A DNA stretch of 23,615 nucleotides from Leptospira sp. (GTDB lineage: Bacteria > Spirochaetota > Leptospiria > Leptospirales > Leptospiraceae), in NCBI GenBank assembly GCA_027531445.1, contig JAPZRK010000117.1, positions 1 through 23,615 of the forward strand, written 5' to 3'. The translations under genes were made by a program, and so were the position numbers. Under the pieces are notes generated by a model. It worked only from the letters and a program-made list of their open reading frames with translations, did no database searches and had not been told where the DNA came from. This document shows positions 15,036 through 22,643 of the stretch, one piece after another; within the stretch, counting starts at the first letter, position 1, and each line of letters begins with the position of its first letter.

Positions 15036-15135
15036 GCGTATAGGACATAACTTTGAAGGATTTCTTCTTTGTAAAGCGAGTACCCATTCAAGAATCGGGA
15101 GTCTGCCATCCGATTATCCCTTAAGAGGGCAAATT

Positions 15136-15285
15136 ATGTTTCCCAAAACCCAAATCGTGCCGTTGAAGACAAATGTTGTGAACTTAGCATTGTATCGAGC
15201 CAAAAAAGCGCTGGAAAAAGAAGGTTTTGAAGTGGTAGAAAATCCAGAAGGGAAGATCACCCTTGTCATTCGTCTTGCGAAATAA
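15136..15285 (+). CDS. Small ORF, 49 residues, upstream of ribH
   Basis: A 49-codon frame starting at ATG 15136 with GAGGG seven to eight bases upstream. The product begins MFPKTQIVPLKTN, continues with an amphipathic helix (NLALYRAKKALEKEG) and ends with two strands around VVENPEGKITLVIRLAK. It is protein-like and basic, with no family I recognise. The frame stays open further upstream through the 5' end of the SET gene, but that extension is antisense to a real gene and lacks coding character. It lies 26 bases before ribH and could be the first gene of that operon, or a leader peptide. Confidence 0.6.
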   Translation: MFPKTQIVPLKTNVVNLALYRAKKALEKEGFEVVENPEGKITLVIRLAK

Positions 15286-15311
15286 GAAAGGTTTAGGATT
15301 GTGGAAACTAA

Positions 15312-15785
15312 ATGGCAGTAAATAGAATCGAAGGCAGTCGCATCGGAAAAGGTCAGAAACATTGTATCATTGTTTCTAAGTTCAATGAATTCATTACAGA
15401 AAGTCTTCTGAAAGGCTCTCTTGATGCCTTTCGCCAGCATGGCATTTTAGACACAGACATAACAGTAATCTACGTCCCAGGAGCTTACGAACTCCCACAG
15501 ACTGCCGCCAAAGTCCTTTCTTCCAAGAAGTATTCTTTTTCTTCCATCATTTGTTTGGGTGCTGTGATTCGTGGTGCTACCTCCCATTATGATCTTGTTT
15601 CTGGTGAAGCCGCAAAGGTGGGTGCCCTTTCACTTTCCTCTCAGGTTCCAGTTGTTTTTGGTGTCATCACTACGGAAACCATTGAACAAGCCATTGAACG
15701 TGCTGGCACAAAGGCCGGCAACAAAGGCTACGAGGCAGCTACCACTGCCATTGAGATGGCAAATCTTTTCCAAGAGATCGGATGA
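15312..15785 (+). CDS. ribH: 6,7-dimethyl-8-ribityllumazine synthase
   Basis: Lumazine synthase condenses 5-amino-6-ribitylamino-uracil with 3,4-dihydroxy-2-butanone 4-phosphate, the penultimate step of riboflavin synthesis, usually as a 60-mer or pentamer. The 157-residue length is usual. Motifs in order are SKFNEFITESLLKGSLDAF, VPGAYELPQTA (about 55-65), CLGAVIRGATSHYDLV (81-96) with the catalytic H92, PVVFGVITTETIEQAIERAG and the C-terminal NKGYEAATTAIEM. No FMN riboswitch is seen upstream. It follows the 49-residue ORF after 26 bases and overlaps nusB by ATGA, an association of ribH and nusB that is very common in bacteria. Confidence 0.97.
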   Translation: MAVNRIEGSRIGKGQKHCIIVSKFNEFITESLLKGSLDAFRQHGILDTDITVIYVPGAYELPQTAAKVLSSKKYSFSSIICLGAVIRGATSHYDLVSGEAAKVGALSLSSQVPVVFGVITTETIEQAIERAGTKAGNKGYEAATTAIEMANLFQEIG

Positions 15786-16231
15786 GTAGCAGACATAGGG
15801 GTAGGTCACTGGCACTTATGTGCCTTTACCAAATTGACCTTGTGGGCACGGATCCAAACCGTGCGATGAAATTTGACTGGTACGACAAAAAAATAAGCAA
15901 AGAAGAAAAGGATTACGCCATCTTTCTCGTGAAAGGTGTAGTGGAAAAGCGGCTTTCGATCGATAATCTCATTAAGAAGTATTCCGAAAATTGGGAGCTA
16001 TCGCGGATCTCCGTGGTAAATCGTTGTATCCTTCGGTTGTCGATTCTAAGTCTTCAAAAAGAACCATTCCTCGCAGGCCCCGTGGTCATAAGCGAGGCGG
16101 TTGAACTGACAAAGGAATTTGAAACGGAAGAATCAGCAAATTTTATTAACGGTTTGTTAGATGCATTCTACAAAAAAGAGATCTTAGCAAAGCAAAAGCT
16201 AGGTGAAGATGGAACCGATCCACAAAAATAG
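15782..16231 (+). CDS. nusB: Transcription antitermination factor NusB
   Basis: NusB binds boxA RNA with ribosomal protein S10 and supports antitermination during rRNA transcription. The 149 residues start with the arginine-rich SSRHRGRSLALMCLYQID that contacts RNA. The helical body follows, with RISVVNRCILRLSILSL near 83-100, VVISEAVELTKEFETEES near 106-123 and ANFINGLLDAF near 125-135, all typical of the family. The start overlaps the ribH stop by four bases (ATGA), and the last 23 bases overlap the following TPR gene. Confidence 0.96.
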   Translation: MSSRHRGRSLALMCLYQIDLVGTDPNRAMKFDWYDKKISKEEKDYAIFLVKGVVEKRLSIDNLIKKYSENWELSRISVVNRCILRLSILSLQKEPFLAGPVVISEAVELTKEFETEESANFINGLLDAFYKKEILAKQKLGEDGTDPQK

Positions 16232-18323
16232 ATTTAGAATCGAAGAAGACTGGAAAAGTTCACAACCAAGTTATTATAAAGAAGATCCATACCTTCGTAG
16301 ATTGGATGAGAAAGAACAAGAAGCTTCTTTTGCATCAAAAACGGAAGCAAACAAACCAGTCCTCAGTTTTTTATTTTGGACAACTCTTGTATTGCTCATT
16401 TGTGCAATTTGTACGGCAGGTATCTATTATTTTTATTATTATAAAAAAACAAATCCCGATCAAATTGCAAAAACATTGAAGGATGCACCCGTGGATCGCA
16501 AGTCCATGGAGCTACTTTTAGACAAGGCTTATCTTCCTAAAGATTCTATCAATCCCGGTCTAGCAAATTGTTTAAATTCATATTACGATCGCTATGTGAA
16601 TAAAGCTTTTCGAGTGTGTGAAGAATTTTTAAATACCCCAGGTAAAGATGAAGATAAGTCCATTGCACTGACAGTGCTTGGAGTCATGTTTGACGAAGCA
16701 GGTCGTTATGTCAGCGCCATAGAAAGATTGGAAAAAGCGGTTCAATATGACAAAGACAATTATTTTGCTTTTTATAACTTAGCACTCGCGTTCAAACACT
16801 CAGGCAAATTTGATGAAGCAAGAAAGGCGGCCGCACGTGCAAAGGAGATTGCACCGAATGATTCTCGCATTGCACTCCTTACAGGCAATCTTTACCAAGA
16901 AATCGGGGACCCTAAGGCAGCCATTGAGGCATACAAAGAAGGCCAATCTCTCGCTCCAAATGATCCCGTTCTCACTTACAATCTTGCGATTAGTTATTAC
17001 AAACAAGGCAAAATCCCTGACGCCATCGAAGAATTCCAAAAAGCGGCACTAGCGTCACCAAACTCTAATGTAGCGGCACTTTCATTCGGTCATTTGGGTT
17101 CAATCTATTATGGACGGGAAGACTTTGAACGTGCTGAGTATTACTTTCGAGAAGCGTCAAAACTAAAGCCCAATGATGCGAAATATTTTTACAATTTAGG
17201 TCTCATTCAACTCAAGAAAAAAAATCCAGAAGAAGCAGCACGTTACTTTCAAAAGGCACTCGATAGCGGAACAAATGAGCCCGAATTGTTTCGATACATT
17301 GCAGAAGCGTTTACATCCATGGGACAAACCTCACTTGCGATCCAAGCCCTAAAAAAAGCGCTGGTTCTGAAGCCGACTGATGTGGATTCAATGTTTGCTT
17401 TGTCAGAACTCTACTATAAAAAAGGTGAGCTCATTGAGGCGGAAAACCTCTTTCGGAGGATCATACGACTCACTCCTGGTGACAGTTATACGGAGACTTC
17501 TTTTGTCAATTTAGGCATTGTGCTCGATGAAATGGAACGGTATGGTGAAGCCATTGAAGCGTTTGAGGGTGCCATTGCACTCAATCCAAAAAATTTATCT
17601 GCCAGATACAATCTAGGCATTGCTTATTTGCATGCTGGTATGCCTACAAAAGCTATCGAGAGTTTACGAAAGGCCTCTGCTATCGATCCAAACCATACAC
17701 CAAGTCGACTTGCAATCGCAGATTATTATTTGGAAAATAAATATTATACTGAAGCTATTTCTGAATACGAACAAGTACTTTCAGAAAAGCAAGACTTACA
17801 TGAAGCAAGGCTAAAATTAGCAGATGCGTATATACAAGTTAGTAATTTTCAGGCCGCAGAAAAGAGTCTGGTTTACGTTTTAAATCACTCACGAGATGGC
17901 AAAGAAATCAAACTGGCTCACAGAAAACTTGCACTCACATATTCGGGAAGTGGAAGTCTAGGATCAGGAAACAAGGCAAAGGAAGAAGCATTCCGAGCCG
18001 CTCATATTGATCCGGAAGACATGGAATCAAAATTAGTACTCTCAAAAATTCTCATCGATTCAGGCTCTCTCATCGATAGAGAGAAGGCAATCGACGAATT
18101 GAATATCATTGTTCGTTCGGATGTAACACCTACAATTTCAGCAAAGGCTCATAATTATTTAGGAGTCTGTTATTTTAAGAATGGGGAATTCAAACGTGCG
18201 ATGCAAGAATTTCAGATGGCATTGGATCTAAGTCCAAGTCTTACGGAAGCATATGAAAATAAACGAGCGGCAAGAGCCCAATATGAGAAATCCCTCGAAT
18301 CCAAAAAGCGGACTTTCTTTTGA
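16209..18323 (+). CDS. Large membrane-anchored TPR repeat protein
   Basis: A 704-residue protein. An N-terminal basic and charged segment of about 48 residues is followed by one membrane helix at about 51-75 (LSFLFWTTLVLLICAICTAGIYYF), then a long C-terminal part, probably periplasmic, of about fifteen or more tetratricopeptide repeats. Clear repeats include DNYFAFYNLALAFKHSGKFD, DPVLTYNLAISYYKQGKIPD, DAKYFYNLGLIQLKKKNPEE and NLSARYNLGIAYLHAGMPTK. TPR arrays bind peptides and organise complexes; the partner is unknown. ATG 16209 follows AGGTGA closely; the frame also opens at GTG 16203. It overlaps nusB by 23 bases and the methyltransferase gene by four (TTGA). Its place in an operon with a cell-wall amidase suggests an envelope role, by inference. 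Confidence 0.92.
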   Translation: MEPIHKNRFRIEEDWKSSQPSYYKEDPYLRRLDEKEQEASFASKTEANKPVLSFLFWTTLVLLICAICTAGIYYFYYYKKTNPDQIAKTLKDAPVDRKSMELLLDKAYLPKDSINPGLANCLNSYYDRYVNKAFRVCEEFLNTPGKDEDKSIALTVLGVMFDEAGRYVSAIERLEKAVQYDKDNYFAFYNLALAFKHSGKFDEARKAAARAKEIAPNDSRIALLTGNLYQEIGDPKAAIEAYKEGQSLAPNDPVLTYNLAISYYKQGKIPDAIEEFQKAALASPNSNVAALSFGHLGSIYYGREDFERAEYYFREASKLKPNDAKYFYNLGLIQLKKKNPEEAARYFQKALDSGTNEPELFRYIAEAFTSMGQTSLAIQALKKALVLKPTDVDSMFALSELYYKKGELIEAENLFRRIIRLTPGDSYTETSFVNLGIVLDEMERYGEAIEAFEGAIALNPKNLSARYNLGIAYLHAGMPTKAIESLRKASAIDPNHTPSRLAIADYYLENKYYTEAISEYEQVLSEKQDLHEARLKLADAYIQVSNFQAAEKSLVYVLNHSRDGKEIKLAHRKLALTYSGSGSLGSGNKAKEEAFRAAHIDPEDMESKLVLSKILIDSGSLIDREKAIDELNIIVRSDVTPTISAKAHNYLGVCYFKNGEFKRAMQEFQMALDLSPSLTEAYENKRAARAQYEKSLESKKRTFF

Positions 18324-19126
18324 GTTTATTTGAATTCAAAGCACACTCAAAATTTCCAGAAATGTATGATGCTTGTCAGTCGACAGGAGTCTTAAAGTTT
18401 AAACCAGCAGTTTATAGAGATTATGGTGATTCTTATTTTATGGAAGAATATAAGAATCAATATAAAAAAACCTATTACGATGATGAAATAAATCTAAGAC
18501 AAATGGCAGTTAGACGGCTTTCGGTTGTTTCATCCATTTACTCCGGATCTGTGCTTGGAAAATCGCTACTTGAAATTGGATCAGCCGCAGGATTTTTTCT
18601 TTCCGAAGCAAAACAAATGGGATTTGAAACGAAAGGATATGAACTTTCTCCTCGTGAAGTGGAGTATTCGAGAAATAAGCTTTCGTTAGATGTAGATTGT
18701 GAATCCATTCTTAACATTAAAACAGATGTCTATCAAAATCAAGTTGATGTGATCTGTGCCTTTTTTGTGCTAGAACATATCCAAGAAATTGATGCTCTTT
18801 GGGAACGAATTGCATCTTGGATAAAAAAACATGGAATTCTTTTTCTCGCAGTTCCATCATTTTTTGGTCCAACTTTCCAAACGAATCCATCAAACTGGTT
18901 TGAAACCCACCCTCAGGATCACTTTTACGATTATGACCCAAGTTCTTTGAAAAAACTGTTGTCAATCCTTGGCTTTGATTTGAGATATGCTAGACCCATG
19001 TCCTATCATCGGAAACGGGATTTGGGCCTTCTCGGTAGGCTTCCAGACTGGGCCTACAAACTTTATTCCAATCAAACTTGCTATGGCGACACCATTGAGC
19101 TCGCATTTCAAAAAACGAAACACTAA
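18320..19126 (+). CDS. Class I SAM-dependent methyltransferase
   Basis: A 268-residue methyltransferase of the Methyltransf_11/23 type. Motif I is LLEIGSAAGFFLSEAKQMGF (83-102), followed by KGYELSPREVEYSRNK (105-120) with the acidic residue that usually contacts the SAM ribose. The later DVICAFFVLEHIQEID is motif IV, and LFLAVPSFFGPT is the post-motif strand. The N-terminal 60 residues (including YGDSYFMEEYKNQY) match those of bacterial methyltransferases acting on sugars or lipids, but the substrate is unknown. The start is TTG at 18320, overlapping the TPR stop (TTGA); no clear ribosome binding site is seen, so translation is probably coupled. An internal ATG at 18362 is an alternative but would lose conserved N-terminal residues. 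Confidence 0.88.
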   Translation: MSLFEFKAHSKFPEMYDACQSTGVLKFKPAVYRDYGDSYFMEEYKNQYKKTYYDDEINLRQMAVRRLSVVSSIYSGSVLGKSLLEIGSAAGFFLSEAKQMGFETKGYELSPREVEYSRNKLSLDVDCESILNIKTDVYQNQVDVICAFFVLEHIQEIDALWERIASWIKKHGILFLAVPSFFGPTFQTNPSNWFETHPQDHFYDYDPSSLKKLLSILGFDLRYARPMSYHRKRDLGLLGRLPDWAYKLYSNQTCYGDTIELAFQKTKH

Positions 19127-19129
19127 ATT

Positions 19130-20731
19130 ATGAAATTTACAGAACTACCTTTTCACGAAAAAATCCACCAAGCCTTAGAAAAAATCGGCTACTCAGAACT
19201 AACACCCATTCAGGAAAAATCCATTCCTTTTGCTATGGAAGGAAAAGACGTCACGGGACTCGCTCAGACTGGTACCGGTAAGACGATGGCATTTCTCCTG
19301 CCCACATTGCACCGGTTACTTTCTAGCACGGAAGAAGAACCGATTCCTTATGCGCTTGTACTTGCTCCAACAAGAGAGCTCACAATCCAGATTGCGGAAG
19401 AAGCAAAAAAGCTACTTCAATTTACGGAGTTTGGTGTCGCTACAATCATCGGTGGAACTGATTATCGTTCCCAAGAAGAGGCACTGGGTAACAAAGCTTG
19501 TATCATCGTTGCGACTCCCGGTCGTTTGATTGACTTTGTTAAAAACCATGGGCTTTCCTTGGATGCGGTGAAAGTCGTAATTTTGGATGAAGCAGATCGA
19601 ATGTTTGATATGGGATTTGTTATGGATCTCAAATACATTTTTCACAAATGTAAAAATAGAAAACAAAGCCTACTATTCAGTGCCACATTGAGTTATGAAG
19701 TGGTTCGGCTTGCTAGTAAGTATCTCATTGATCCGATTGAAGTTCATATTAACCCAGAAAAGGTAATCACAGAACGAATTGATCAAACTCTCCTTCATTT
19801 GGGTAGAGATGAAAAGCTACCTTATCTCGTTAATTCTTTGTTAAATTATCCTATTGAAGGCTTAGGTATCATTTTTACAAATTACAAAATGAACATCCCT
19901 AAAATTGTTTCCACCTTGCGAAAGTATGGTGTGACGGCGACTGGTCTTTCATCAGAGCTTGATCAAAAAAAACGGATTCGACTCCTTCGTGATTTTAAAG
20001 CTGGCAAATACAAATATCTGATCGCAACCGATGTTGCCTCACGTGGTATCGATATTGAGAATATCGACGTGGTTTATAATTATGATCTCCCTCAAGATGC
20101 AGAAAACTATGTGCACCGAATCGGTCGGACTGCTAGAGCCGGAAGAAAGGGGAGTTCCATCGGCTTTTGCTCTGAGACCGATTATACGGAACTAGAACGT
20201 ATCGAAAAGTATCTCAATTCTAAATTGCCAGTCGCAGAAGTGAAGGAAGACTACCTCTCGTTTCCTCAGGGTGATTTTGTTGCAGTCCTTACCGACGAAG
20301 CCGTACCGGGTGAAAAGAAGTTCCAAGATAGAGAAAAACGGGATCATCGGGACAAACGTGGAGGAAGTCGAGATGGGGGGCGTGATAGAAAACGTGAACC
20401 TAAATCAGGTGGTGACAAAGATCGTAAGCCGCATCATCCGCCAGCAAAGATGGCTCACCCTCACGAACACCATAACGAACATCATACGCACTCAATGGAC
20501 GAAAGCAAACCAGCACGAAAGACTGGAAAACCGCACCATCAAAAAACACCAAAACAACAAGGTGGCAGAAATTCACAAAACCAAAACCCAAATCAAAAGC
20601 AACACAAGAACCAACAATCAAATGCGAATGCTTCGAGAAGGAATCTTTTTGATAAAGAGGCGGTTTCAAACTCAAGTCAAAAGAAAAAATCGATTTGGAA
20701 CAAAATCATTTCCGTTTTCAAAAAAAGCTAA
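19130..20731 (+). CDS. DEAD-box RNA helicase with long disordered C-terminal tail
   Basis: A 533-residue ATP-dependent RNA helicase. The Q motif (F3, TPIQEKSIPF near 25-34), AQTGTGKT (45-52), PTREL (80-84), DEAD (153-156), SAT, a RGIDIE region and HRIGRTARAG (329-338) are all present, so the core is complete. It resembles RhlE/DeaD-type helicases, which act in ribosome assembly and mRNA decay. From about residue 390 the tail is low-complexity: first Arg/Lys/Asp/Gly-rich, then a His-rich block (HPHEHHNEHHTHS), then Asn/Gln-rich, ending in a basic helix with SIWNKIISVFKKS. Such tails bind RNA and can drive condensates; the His block might bind metal. It follows the methyltransferase after three bases, and its last 37 bases overlap the amidase gene. 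Confidence 0.95.
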   Translation: MKFTELPFHEKIHQALEKIGYSELTPIQEKSIPFAMEGKDVTGLAQTGTGKTMAFLLPTLHRLLSSTEEEPIPYALVLAPTRELTIQIAEEAKKLLQFTEFGVATIIGGTDYRSQEEALGNKACIIVATPGRLIDFVKNHGLSLDAVKVVILDEADRMFDMGFVMDLKYIFHKCKNRKQSLLFSATLSYEVVRLASKYLIDPIEVHINPEKVITERIDQTLLHLGRDEKLPYLVNSLLNYPIEGLGIIFTNYKMNIPKIVSTLRKYGVTATGLSSELDQKKRIRLLRDFKAGKYKYLIATDVASRGIDIENIDVVYNYDLPQDAENYVHRIGRTARAGRKGSSIGFCSETDYTELERIEKYLNSKLPVAEVKEDYLSFPQGDFVAVLTDEAVPGEKKFQDREKRDHRDKRGGSRDGGRDRKREPKSGGDKDRKPHHPPAKMAHPHEHHNEHHTHSMDESKPARKTGKPHHQKTPKQQGGRNSQNQNPNQKQHKNQQSNANASRRNLFDKEAVSNSSQKKKSIWNKIISVFKKS

Positions 20732-21813
20732 TTTATTTTTGGGTAGGTTTTTTTCTCTTAAACTTACCCTTGATTGGCGAGACAGTCAAGTTACCGTTAT
20801 ACGGCAAAGGTAATTATGTTTCATGGGTGGACCTTTCGCCCATTTTTCCTGAACTTGGCACTGCCCATAAATCCTCGTCGCTTATCACCACAATCAATAG
20901 TCCTCAAGGCAAAATAGCGTTTCGAATTGGAGCTAGTTTTTTTACATTCGACAACAAAATATCAAAACTTCCAAAACCACCACTTATCAAAGAGGATGAT
21001 CTCTATCTTCCCGTCGACTTAGTCGAGGCCATTTTTTTAAATCTAATTGCCTATGACTTTCGATATAAATTTAAAACCGCAGAACTTTTGGTAGATGTGC
21101 CTAGAGAACCTCAGGCAAAACGCAATATCAATGTGAAAGCAATCATTATAGATCCAGGTCATGGTGGAAAGGATCCTGGAACTTCTGATGCGACTGGACA
21201 TTATGAAAAAGAAGTAAGTCTAGGTGTGGCAAGGTATCTCTATTTGTATCTAAGAAAATATTATCCGGAGATTCGACTTCACTTAACAAGAAAGACGGAC
21301 ACTTTTATCGAATTGGAAGAACGATCCAAACAAGCAAATACTTTGCTTAAGGATACGAGAGACTCAATTTTTATTTCCCTGCATTGTAATGCTTCTTTAA
21401 ATGAAAAGGCAGGTGGCTTTGAGATATACTATCTTTCTCAAAGCCCAAGTACGGAACAAGCAAGAGAAACCGCACTCATCGAAAATCGATTTGTTGGACC
21501 CAACTCAAACCGCATTGTAAGCATCATCCAGTCACAAATGCTTTCAAGCATCACCCAAAGGCGTTCCAAAAAACTGGCAGAATCCCTAGAAGAAGAGTAT
21601 GGCAAAGGTTTAGGGACCTCGATGTCTTCTCGTGGAGTAAAAAAGGCAGATTTTTCTGTCTTGCGAGGAAGCCTTATGCCTGCTGTATTGATCGAAATGG
21701 GGTATTTAACCAACCCCGACGAAAGTACTATTTTGAAAGATAAGAACTTTCAGAAAAAAATCGCACGTAGCATTATCAAAGGGATCCGTCAGTATGCCAC
21801 ATCCAAAGATTAA
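20695..21813 (+). CDS. N-acetylmuramoyl-L-alanine amidase (Amidase_3)
   Basis: A 372-residue zinc amidase that cleaves the bond between MurNAc and the stem peptide. Residues about 10-29 are a signal peptide (KKLIYFWVGFFLLNLPLIG). Residues about 40-135 look like a copper-amine-oxidase-N-like or AMIN-type accessory domain (SPIFPELG, LYLPVDLVEAIF). The catalytic domain starts at 148: DPGHGG (zinc H156), HYEKEV (zinc E171), SLHCNAS (zinc H230) and IEMGYLTN (catalytic E334). The insert between them around 240-320 may be a regulatory helix, as in AmiC-like enzymes. The start is TTG at 20695, within the helicase coding end; no in-frame ATG gives a signal peptide. Ribosome binding is weak, so translational coupling is likely. 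It overlaps the next gene by 20 bases. Confidence 0.92.
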   Translation: MEQNHFRFQKKLIYFWVGFFLLNLPLIGETVKLPLYGKGNYVSWVDLSPIFPELGTAHKSSSLITTINSPQGKIAFRIGASFFTFDNKISKLPKPPLIKEDDLYLPVDLVEAIFLNLIAYDFRYKFKTAELLVDVPREPQAKRNINVKAIIIDPGHGGKDPGTSDATGHYEKEVSLGVARYLYLYLRKYYPEIRLHLTRKTDTFIELEERSKQANTLLKDTRDSIFISLHCNASLNEKAGGFEIYYLSQSPSTEQARETALIENRFVGPNSNRIVSIIQSQMLSSITQRRSKKLAESLEEEYGKGLGTSMSSRGVKKADFSVLRGSLMPAVLIEMGYLTNPDESTILKDKNFQKKIARSIIKGIRQYATSKD

Positions 21814-22627
21814 AGAATACTCTAAGGCGACAAAAGAGAAATTGTCGTTTTGGAAAACAAGATTTTACAACATTGGAACTGAACGTGAGAAATCCAGTAG
21901 AGAATTTCAGTTTTTATTCTTATCTTGGTTTAGTTTGTTATTGTTCTTTACTTTCTTTATTTTAGCTGAAAAGAATCCGTTCAATTTGCTCGTACCATTC
22001 AATGTATTTCAGTGGCCACGGTTAGACAGTAGGGAAGAAGTCAAAATAGTAATATCCGACGGCTCGGCCCAACAAATTCCTGTCAGTCGAAAGATTTTAA
22101 TTGCAGAAGAGAAAGATCTTTTTATTTACCAATTAGTTGATGAAGTGGGAGCTCCTCCCTATTTTTCAGTGAAAGAATCATCTTCAAAAACAGATACACT
22201 TTTCCAACCTAAGAAATTACTTAACTTACAGTTTGCGCTCAAAAAAGTCTGGATCCGGAAGGAAGGGTCGGAACTGATACTTGATTGGAACACAACGATG
22301 TTAGAATCTGTGATGAATGATTACAGACTTCCTCGTCTCATCCAAACCGAATCAAATTTTGAAGAGGAAGCACAGGCCAATGCTCCAGTCGATACGATTA
22401 CTTATTATTCTGGCGGCGAAGTGAGTAAGACCGAAGGAGAAGAGGTGACTAGAGCAAGAAGACTTAAGGCCTTGGCTTTAACGTTCAAAGCTGTAGAGGC
22501 CACTCTATTTTTAAACTTTCCCAACCTGAAAACCATCGAACACCGGTTAGATGGTTTTCAGAAATCATTTGAAGGTCTAGAATATTCTCTGGGAGATATA
22601 AAGCAAAGACCTGCCACTAGCCCGTAA
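21794..22627 (+). CDS. Single-pass membrane protein with a possible GerMN-like domain
   Basis: A 277-residue protein with a basic, charged N-terminus of about 38 residues, one membrane helix at 39-58 (QFLFLSWFSLLLFFTFFILA) and an extracytoplasmic domain. In the latter, LLNLQFALKKVWIRKEGSELILDWN (about 140-165) and ALALTFKAVEATLFLNFPNLKTIEHRLDG (about 228-256) resemble the two halves of a GerMN domain, where a strand of the type V-x-V-x-x-G-x-A-x-V-D and a later helix followed by V-x-x-V-x-x-L-V-D-G are typical. GerMN proteins often accompany cell-wall amidases, and this gene overlaps one by 20 bases. I put the domain call at about even odds; without it the protein is simply a membrane protein of unknown function. 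The stop lies 16 bases from the convergent ispG stop. Confidence 0.8.
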   Translation: MPHPKIKEYSKATKEKLSFWKTRFYNIGTEREKSSREFQFLFLSWFSLLLFFTFFILAEKNPFNLLVPFNVFQWPRLDSREEVKIVISDGSAQQIPVSRKILIAEEKDLFIYQLVDEVGAPPYFSVKESSSKTDTLFQPKKLLNLQFALKKVWIRKEGSELILDWNTTMLESVMNDYRLPRLIQTESNFEEEAQANAPVDTITYYSGGEVSKTEGEEVTRARRLKALALTFKAVEATLFLNFPNLKTIEHRLDGFQKSFEGLEYSLGDIKQRPATSP

Positions 22628-22643
22628 GCTGAATGGGACTGTG

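Noticed and set aside
14971..15135. Upstream extension of the 49-residue ORF
   Set aside because: The extra part is antisense to the SET gene start and lacks coding character; the ribosome binding site supports ATG at 15136.
15036..15311. Possible FMN riboswitch before ribH
   Set aside because: I looked for the conserved RFN elements and did not see them; the space is taken by the 49-residue ORF.
20271..20813. A 180-codon plus-strand frame over the helicase tail
   Set aside because: It is another frame of the low-complexity helicase tail and amidase start; its product has no domain and no ribosome binding site.
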